Assembly (NCBI RefSeq): GCF_000275845.1
Contig: NW_006766885.1
Location: 1,502,604-1,566,603 of the forward strand
Direction: 5' to 3'
Source: Dichomitus squalens LYAD-421 SS1
Taxonomy: Eukaryota > Basidiomycota > Agaricomycetes > Polyporales > Polyporaceae
DNA: 64,000 nt
The notes below the pieces were generated by a model. It did not search any database. It was not told where the DNA came from and saw only the letters and a program-made list of their open reading frames with translations. Position 1 is the first letter of the stretch, and every line of letters starts with the position of its first letter. Position numbers and translations under genes: made by a program. Positions 58,432 to 64,000 of this stretch are shown in pieces.

Positions 58432-59365
58432 GAAACTTGTTGAGCGTCGCTCTCAAGACACGTTATGAGTTGTTGGCTAGCCCGCTCTCTGTCGTTGATC
58501 AGACACCGGCGGGGCTGTGATGACATTTTCTTTGCGACGGAAAGTAACAGCATCGCTTCGAAATGCCGAGAGACAGGGCGGCATTTTGAGGCCCGGAGAT
58601 CCATGCTCCGCATAATTCAGGCTCACGAGAGGCCATTGGTCCGTTGAAATGTTATGTCGACCCGATGAATGCAGTTGTCGAGCAATTGAAGGCTTGTCTG
58701 TCAGTGTCAGTACGTCGTGGAAGCGGTGAACTCACAGATGCCATAGTGGTTTTCAGTCTGACTGCCAGCGGTCTTGATATCGTATACCACGTGCCAGTAC
58801 TGTTGGTGTTTGACAGCTACTAGTATGGAGTCTTGCGTGCAAGAGTCTTACTCAATCATAAAGGCGAATTTGCTCAGCTCAATGGAAGTCAAAATCTCGG
58901 CCTGGAGCCTGTACTGAGGCAGAAGGCCAGAAGACAAGTCTCGACCAATGAACCCCCTCCCTCCAAAAGTTTGAAACATGGTCTCTAAGACGCAATGAGC
59001 GCATCAGCCGATAGTGCGACAGTTCAAGAACAGCTAGATGAGGCGAGAACGATGAGGATGGGAGAACGGTAGCGTCTTGTAAACGTAGCCAGGACAAAAT
59101 GAAGGTCACAGGAAGACAAGCGCAAGGCGCTACCAGGGCTCGAACCTGGGTTTTGGGAACACTGAAGTCAGAATCCCAAGTGATAACCACTACACTATAG
59201 CGCCACCGCTCAATATTTTCATTATGGCCACCATGTCCTCTTCCGCCCACATCTCAGGGAGTACGACGAAACTCCGGGTTCATAGCCTACTGATTCTCCG
59301 GACTGAGCCATGAATCCTCCACATATACTCATTGCTCGCAACTCCAGGGGCCCCAATACTCATAA
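58432..59365. repeat. Right copy of the ~934-base exact repeat flanking gap 2
   Basis: Identical to 57167-58100 and starting at the first base after the gap. This copy continues into the full BTB gene. Confidence 0.87.
59125..59204 (-). tRNA. tRNA-Gln (CTG) with a short intron, copy 2 (probable assembly duplicate)
   Basis: Same sequence as 57860-57939, base for base, within the repeated block. It lies 105 bases upstream of the BTB start codon on the opposite strand. Confidence 0.85.
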
Positions 59366-61409
59366 TCCATCTGCTTCTCTCAGCTCCCCCACTGAGACTC
59401 ATGCAGCCGCGGCCGGAATATTCAGATCTGCAGGCTCCCCGTCCTGGTATTTCGAGGAGTACGAGTCCGACGGAATGACATCCTCCCTCAGCACCAACGG
59501 CGACATGGATGATCCCATAGAGATTGACGAGACCTTCACCCTTACCAGTAAGTTCCCCGGAAATGTCAAAATCGTTGTCGAGTCCACAACCTTCTGGTGC
59601 GCACCCTCACAATCTCATCTCCGAGCGCCGAGTCCGGAGCTGAAACGTCGTCCGTCTACTTTGTCACCATAAAGGGCACACAAGGAGATTCTATACTTTG
59701 CCTCGGCATTCTTCCAGGCCGCCCTCTCTGGAGGGTGGGCTGAGACGGAGAAGGAGTCTGGTCGGCCGCAGTCCGTGTCCTCAGTCATCACTATCTCCCA
59801 ACCACCCGTTGTTCCTGGTTCCAAGCCTGACCTTGAGACCCATTCCGAGATCACCTTCGCGCCCATGGATCCTGATATGGACCCGGACGAGCTTGACCTG
59901 GACATCGATATCAGCGATAGCGACGCCAGTGACGCGGAGGCAAGCACGGAAGACAAGACGCGAGCACGCGAGGACAGTCTGAGCAAGCTGGAGAAGTCGA
60001 ACCCCACAACACCAACAAGCCCGTCGGAGAAGGCGAAAGCCAAGGCGCCAGATATAGACGGGAATACTGCAGGTCCTTCCACGCTTAGAAGGACGCGGCT
60101 GTTCAAACGGCAGGTTCCAGAAAAGGAGAAACGTCCAGACGCTATCATCGTGCTCAAGGAGGAGAAGGTGCGCGCCGTATGCAGTCATCTCTAGCGTTGA
60201 TCCATTCAAGGGCTCCTGCAGGCAAGCACCTTCCACGACTTCCTCAAATACGTATATCCGCAGTAAGCGTTGTCTCTGTTACCATAGCCACTCCCCGTCT
60301 CACAATGACCCTGCGTGCAGCCTCGTGTGCACTATTACATGGAACAACGTTGAGGGCCTCATGAATATCTCACATAAGCTGCACGTCTCCGCGTTGCAGA
60401 ACGAGTGCCTCACGTTCCTTCTCACCCATGCCGCGGGTCGTCCGATCAAAGCTATGCGCATAGCGGAGCTGTTTGATGAAGAGGAGCTCTATCGTGAGTC
60501 GAGCAGGTTTGTTCTAGACAACCCCGGTGGCTGGTCGGAAGAGGAGCTTGGGACGCTGAGTCAAGCAACATTACTCAAGCTTGAGAAGAGGTCTGTCCCG
60601 CGGTACGCTTCCTCGTTACCCGAATATTGACGTGACGATACAGGCGAACGTGGTTCCTAGAACGAGTACTCAAACTTGGGCTGGTCCAAATCGCTAAGGA
60701 GTACCAATGCGTACGCACCGGTGTCCCACATCGTCAAGACAGAGCATGTAACTAATGCGTCCGATCTGGATCTCCTTCCATGCAGTGCTTGTCATGTCCA
60801 GATTCAGCGAACTGTGCTCGTCTTCTCGACGAGAAGTGGAAACAAGCCTACCAGGCCGTCTTCCGCTTTGGTAAGTCGCCATCTCTCACATTGACGTCGG
60901 GCGAGACACCCGCTTGTCAGGTAGCAGCTGAACGTCCGAACGCTTATCGCAATGCTCCGCGCACGTAGGACCCTGCCAACCGTCAATGGTGTTCCGCTAC
61001 CTCCGCACGCTCGAAGGCGTCAGCCCCCCGCTCTCGCTCACTCATCTCAGTTGCCAGACGACCGCGAAGGCATTCGTCGCCACACGTACGTCGCTCTTTC
61101 CTCACTTGCCTCGTTCGCTCGTCTTAATTCACATGTCCTTGCGAAACACCTGCCTGTCACGTATGACAATGACTATTGAACTGATCGCCGCTCGCCAACG
61201 CCGCCCTCTGCCACCCGCTGCATACGCCAGTGTTCGACCGCATGTTCTCCCTTGGGGTACGTGGCAGCGGGACAGACACCGCACCGCTGGGCGCGCGCGT
61301 CGCCGCAGTCGCTGGCAGTGCGACGTCCGGGCCCCGTCGTCACTTCCTATACTGCTCCCTCCACGGCGATACCAACCAGCGCAGCAAGCGCTCTCGCGAG
61401 CAGTCGTGA
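59310..61409 (+). CDS. BTB/POZ domain protein
   Basis: Exons 59310-59596, 59675-60167, 60222-60262, 60321-60590, 60644-60710, 60786-60870, 60969-61085 and 61231-61409 sum to 1539 nt, 512 residues, all in phase. The BTB fold is split by a ~150-residue acidic, low-complexity insert. It begins FPGNVKIVVESTTFW and AHKEILYFASAFFQAALSG, and resumes ASTFHDFLKYVYPH then LVCTITWNNVEGLMNISHKL. A helical C-terminal part follows (RTWFLERVLKLGLVQIAKEY, CLSCPDSANCARLLDEKW, MVFRYLRTLEGVSPP) and a tail ending SKRSREQS. Known BTB proteins are adaptors for Cul3 ligases or transcription factors; the partner here is unknown. The last two joins are inferred from phase and are less sure. Confidence 0.83.
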
Positions 61410-62733
61410 GGGTACGCGGCCGCCACGGGGGCCCACCGCCTCGGGAGTGTGTATCTTTCTTCCATCCTCGACTTGCTATGTCTGTGCTTTCTTGCTATTC
61501 ATACGCTCTATCTCTCTCGCACATGTGTATCTATCTTATTCTGTGTCACCTTGTGTCGATCAGACGCCTTGCGCATTGTAATGCAATCACTTATCAGGAT
61601 GACTTCAGAAGGTGACGAGACTTGCTGCGGCCGGTCATGGACTACGCGCATGTCCCCTTGCCCGTGAAGGCGGTGCTAGTGGTAATCCAAAGAGGCGAAC
61701 GCCAATATGGAACACTCATGATTATAGGTTCTTCCCGTCACGGGAATGTATCCCGCATTGTCCTGCGTTTCGTCTTCCTTGCATTTACCATTAGTTCTGT
61801 CCAAGGACCAACTTTTCTTTCTCCTTCTGACCACGACCGGACGTAACCTATGGCTAGCGACCTTGGTGTAGGCTCGTACAGTGTGGGTAGCCTAAAGCCT
61901 GGACACCCCTAAGTGGTAGGCACCCGAGAATCCTGTGGCTGCGACTTTATGTTTATGTGTACTGTCTGACGAATTTCCGACTTCGGAAGGGGAGACAGAC
62001 GACTGCAAGACATTCTCGGGTGCTGATACTTCGATGATTTTATTTCCAGGTTGGGCCATCGTTCGACTCATTTTTCGGTTTTCTCCCCACCCCCCCCCCC
62101 CCCCATAGGCCTCATGGCTCAACTGTGAACGCAAATCAAGGCACAGTAGGCTAGACTCTGAATTATCATGACACCTCAAGCCATTCTGGTAAATGTATCA
62201 TAGGGGTCCGGAGTTACGATGGTATACAGATTGATAAGAGCTCGGGTATAGATACTGTGCCACGCATGGGATGCTGATGTCGTATAGGCGGGGGAGGGCT
62301 CGGGCTCGGTGGGCCCTAAGGGAATACTATGGTGAGGGTAAACGAGGGGGCACGGCTACTGTTGCTCATAGGGCGGGTGTGGAGATAATAACAACAATGC
62401 GATGCGTCGGAAGACGGGCGCAAGGAAGACGTAAGACGACAAGTACCGTTCCATGCCAATCCACTGCAGAGAAACCACCGACGGAGATGCATAGTAAAAT
62501 GGCATGTGATGGGCGAATAATCAAGTAAGGGGTAAACGAGATAGAGAAGGCCGAATAAGAACGGGAATGAGGGAATAGAACTTTTGGTACAAGATGCGAT
62601 GCGCGGTGAAGGTTCTACAGGGATACAACCACACTGGACCAGCGTGCATTGAACATGAGATGGAGAGATGCGAGATGATGAACAAATACGTAATAATGAG
62701 GGATATGAAGAGACATGACGACCCTGAGGTTTA
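61410..62733. other. Convergent intergenic region with a C13 homopolymer
   Basis: About 1.3 kb between the BTB stop and the RhoGAP stop. Thirteen C in a row lie at 62092-62104, preceded by CCCCA. No gene could be supported; short frames near 61450-61850 show no family likeness. Confidence 0.5.
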
Positions 62734-64000
62734 TCACTGCGTCGGGAGTTGTGAATCGAAGACTCGCTGCGCGTTCTCAATAAGCCATTCGACGCAGAGG
62801 GCTTTGCCTGCCATGTCACTGAACTCGGCAGCGGGATCGGGCGAACGCATGAGCGTTGCTATGGAAGGTTGTCAGATACTTGGACAGAGAAACGCATGCG
62901 AATCGGCTTACGTCCAAAGACGACACCGAGATTCCTTGCATGCATGAGGTTGCGCTCGCTGCGTTCACATACCCTATACCGCAGCTGATTAGTACAATGA
63001 ACTTTGGGAGCGGATATGGGGATAAGACTAACCGGTTCAAGTGAAGCATTAGCGCTCTAAGGGTGTAATAATGCTCCGCGGGCAGGTCGTGAATGAGGTC
63101 GGTGAACGTGGTAGCCTTGATGACAGGATCGCGTATAGTAGATGCGCTTATGAACTTGTCGTGAAGCGCGAACGTCAGGAGCGGGTTTGGAAGTGCGCGG
63201 AAGTATGCCTTAAGCACGGAGGTGACGCTGCATATGTCGTTAAAACGATCTGAATCGCGAAGATCGAATGCCGCGTATTCGCCACGCTCGAACAGCTGGG
63301 TAATCATCTTTGACTGGCCAGAGCCGCCTGTCTTGCGGTAGATACCCTCATACTCGAGAGCTATGGCCTCGTGTTCAGCACCAGGAGGATAACAGTAAAC
63401 AGTAGCAACGTACCAATGTTGTCCACAGCATCGATACATTTCTCGACAATGACAGGAACCATTCGTTCCTCATCCTTGGAGTCAGCATGGACCTGCTCAA
63501 TGAGATCACGGCCAAACATAGACGGTGCTGCAAAAATTCGTCAAGATCAATTGCATGTGGGCTGACAATCAATCCACTCACGCAGTGGAGCAAGAGGTGC
63601 CTGTGACTCGTCCCGTGAAGCCAGTGTCTGTTGCGTGCACGCCAGGTTCACATTATGGATGCAACGAGTGTGCACCGCAATGCTACAGTCTATAACGCGC
63701 CGTGTCATGATCCATGTCAGAACCAGTTCAAACCCGATGCGCCACAAGTGAGGATAACAACTCACTATTGCACCGGAGCTGCGATCCCCACATCTTATCA
63801 CCGCAGTGGTCGCACCTCGCAACCCTCAGCACGGACACTTGCTGGAAGACGTGCTCCGTCCGCCACTTAGCCTTGCCCGTGTCCACACCATTCGTGAGGG
63901 CAATATTCTCCTTGGGGGCCTTCGACCCGGGCCATTTGATGAACCGCGGCTTGGCCTGCTGCTGCACGGGAGTGTCCTGCACATCCGGCTTCGTGATCTT
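62734..64000 (-). CDS. C1-domain RhoGAP (N-terminal part off the window)
   Basis: GTPase-activating protein for Rho-type GTPases, probably acting at the membrane in polarity or wall signalling. Exons 64000(partial)-63766, 63689-63582, 63527-63414, 63360-63033, 62973-62912 and 62858-62734 join in phase. The C1 zinc domain reads EHVFQQVSVLRVARCDHCG, then QLRCNNCSIAVHTRC and IHNVNLAC, with all His/Cys ligands present once the 63690-63765 intron is removed. The RhoGAP domain follows: MFGRDLIEQVHADSKDEERM, VPVIVEKCIDAVDN, ALEYEGIYRKTGGSGQSKMI (Arg finger in GIYRKTGG), VLKAYFRALPNPLLTFALHD, HLNRVCERSERNLMHARNLG and VVFGPTLMRSPD. The protein ends FDSQLPTQ. Upstream domains lie right of base 64000. 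Confidence 0.92.

Overview
The window is nuclear DNA from a filamentous basidiomycete, probably an Agaricomycete of the Polyporales type. Genes are densely packed on both strands and broken by many 50-75 nt introns. Branch sites of the TACTAAT/CTAAC type are visible. F-box families of the kind expanded in mushrooms occur three times, and the fungal membrane-fusion gene PRM1 and several fungal versions of housekeeping genes are present. Most exon joins below were checked by reading frame: donor phase plus acceptor phase restores the family's expected protein, and summed exon lengths divide by three.

Layout. 1-3136 (+) is a GH92 alpha-mannosidase whose start codon lies just off the left edge. 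3402-5592 (-) is a membrane-anchored DUF1771/Smr protein. 5912-7727 (-) is an F-box protein. 7893-9276 (+) is TAF12. 9453-11105 (-) is a secreted protein with decapeptide repeats. 12064-15622 (+) is PRM1. 15.7-18.2 kb is a nest of non-autonomous transposon remnants that holds an assembly gap. 18.2-20.3 kb (+) is a duplicated, partly broken F-box/WD40 locus. 20817-21475 (-) is an ER-type FKBP, divergent from RPL39 (21739-22106, +), a 51-aa gene with four exons. A MITE lies at 22678-23092. GET1 is at 23307-24203 (+), malate synthase at 25099-27001 (+), a kinase-like protein at 27595-28846 (+), a short-chain dehydrogenase at 29730-30735 (-), cytochrome c peroxidase at 32293-33976 (-), KTI12 at 34972-36110 (-), a DxDxT (NIF/SCP) phosphatase at 36963-38889 (+), a membrane/coiled-coil protein at 40574-44082 (-), TIM16/PAM16 at 45960-46592 (-), RPA43 at 46905-48186 (+), tRNA-Lys at 48280, a second F-box gene at 49898-52545 (+), an HMMR-like coiled-coil protein at 52863-55348 (+), a GH18 chitinase-like gene at 55566-57085 (-), tRNA-Gln (present twice through a false duplication), a BTB protein at 59310-61409 (+), and a C1-RhoGAP running off the right edge (62734-64000, -).

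The genes do not form one pathway. They are mainly unrelated housekeeping genes: transcription (TAF12, RPA43), translation and tRNA modification (RPL39, tRNAs, KTI12), mitochondria (CCP1, TIM16), ER (GET1, FKBP), glyoxylate cycle, and secreted glycosidases. There is no CRISPR array, prokaryotic-style operon or obvious secondary-metabolite cluster.

Points worth attention: two assembly gaps flanked by exact repeats, so each is probably a false duplication; four introns that need a GC-AG donor; micro-exons of 10, 12 and 14 nt in the chitinase-like gene and 17 nt in the peroxidase; two PGPGAY motifs at the head of the HMMR-like protein; an unrecognised secreted repeat protein; and two families of TA-flanked inverted-repeat elements. 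I did not find a convincing undescribed multi-gene system.
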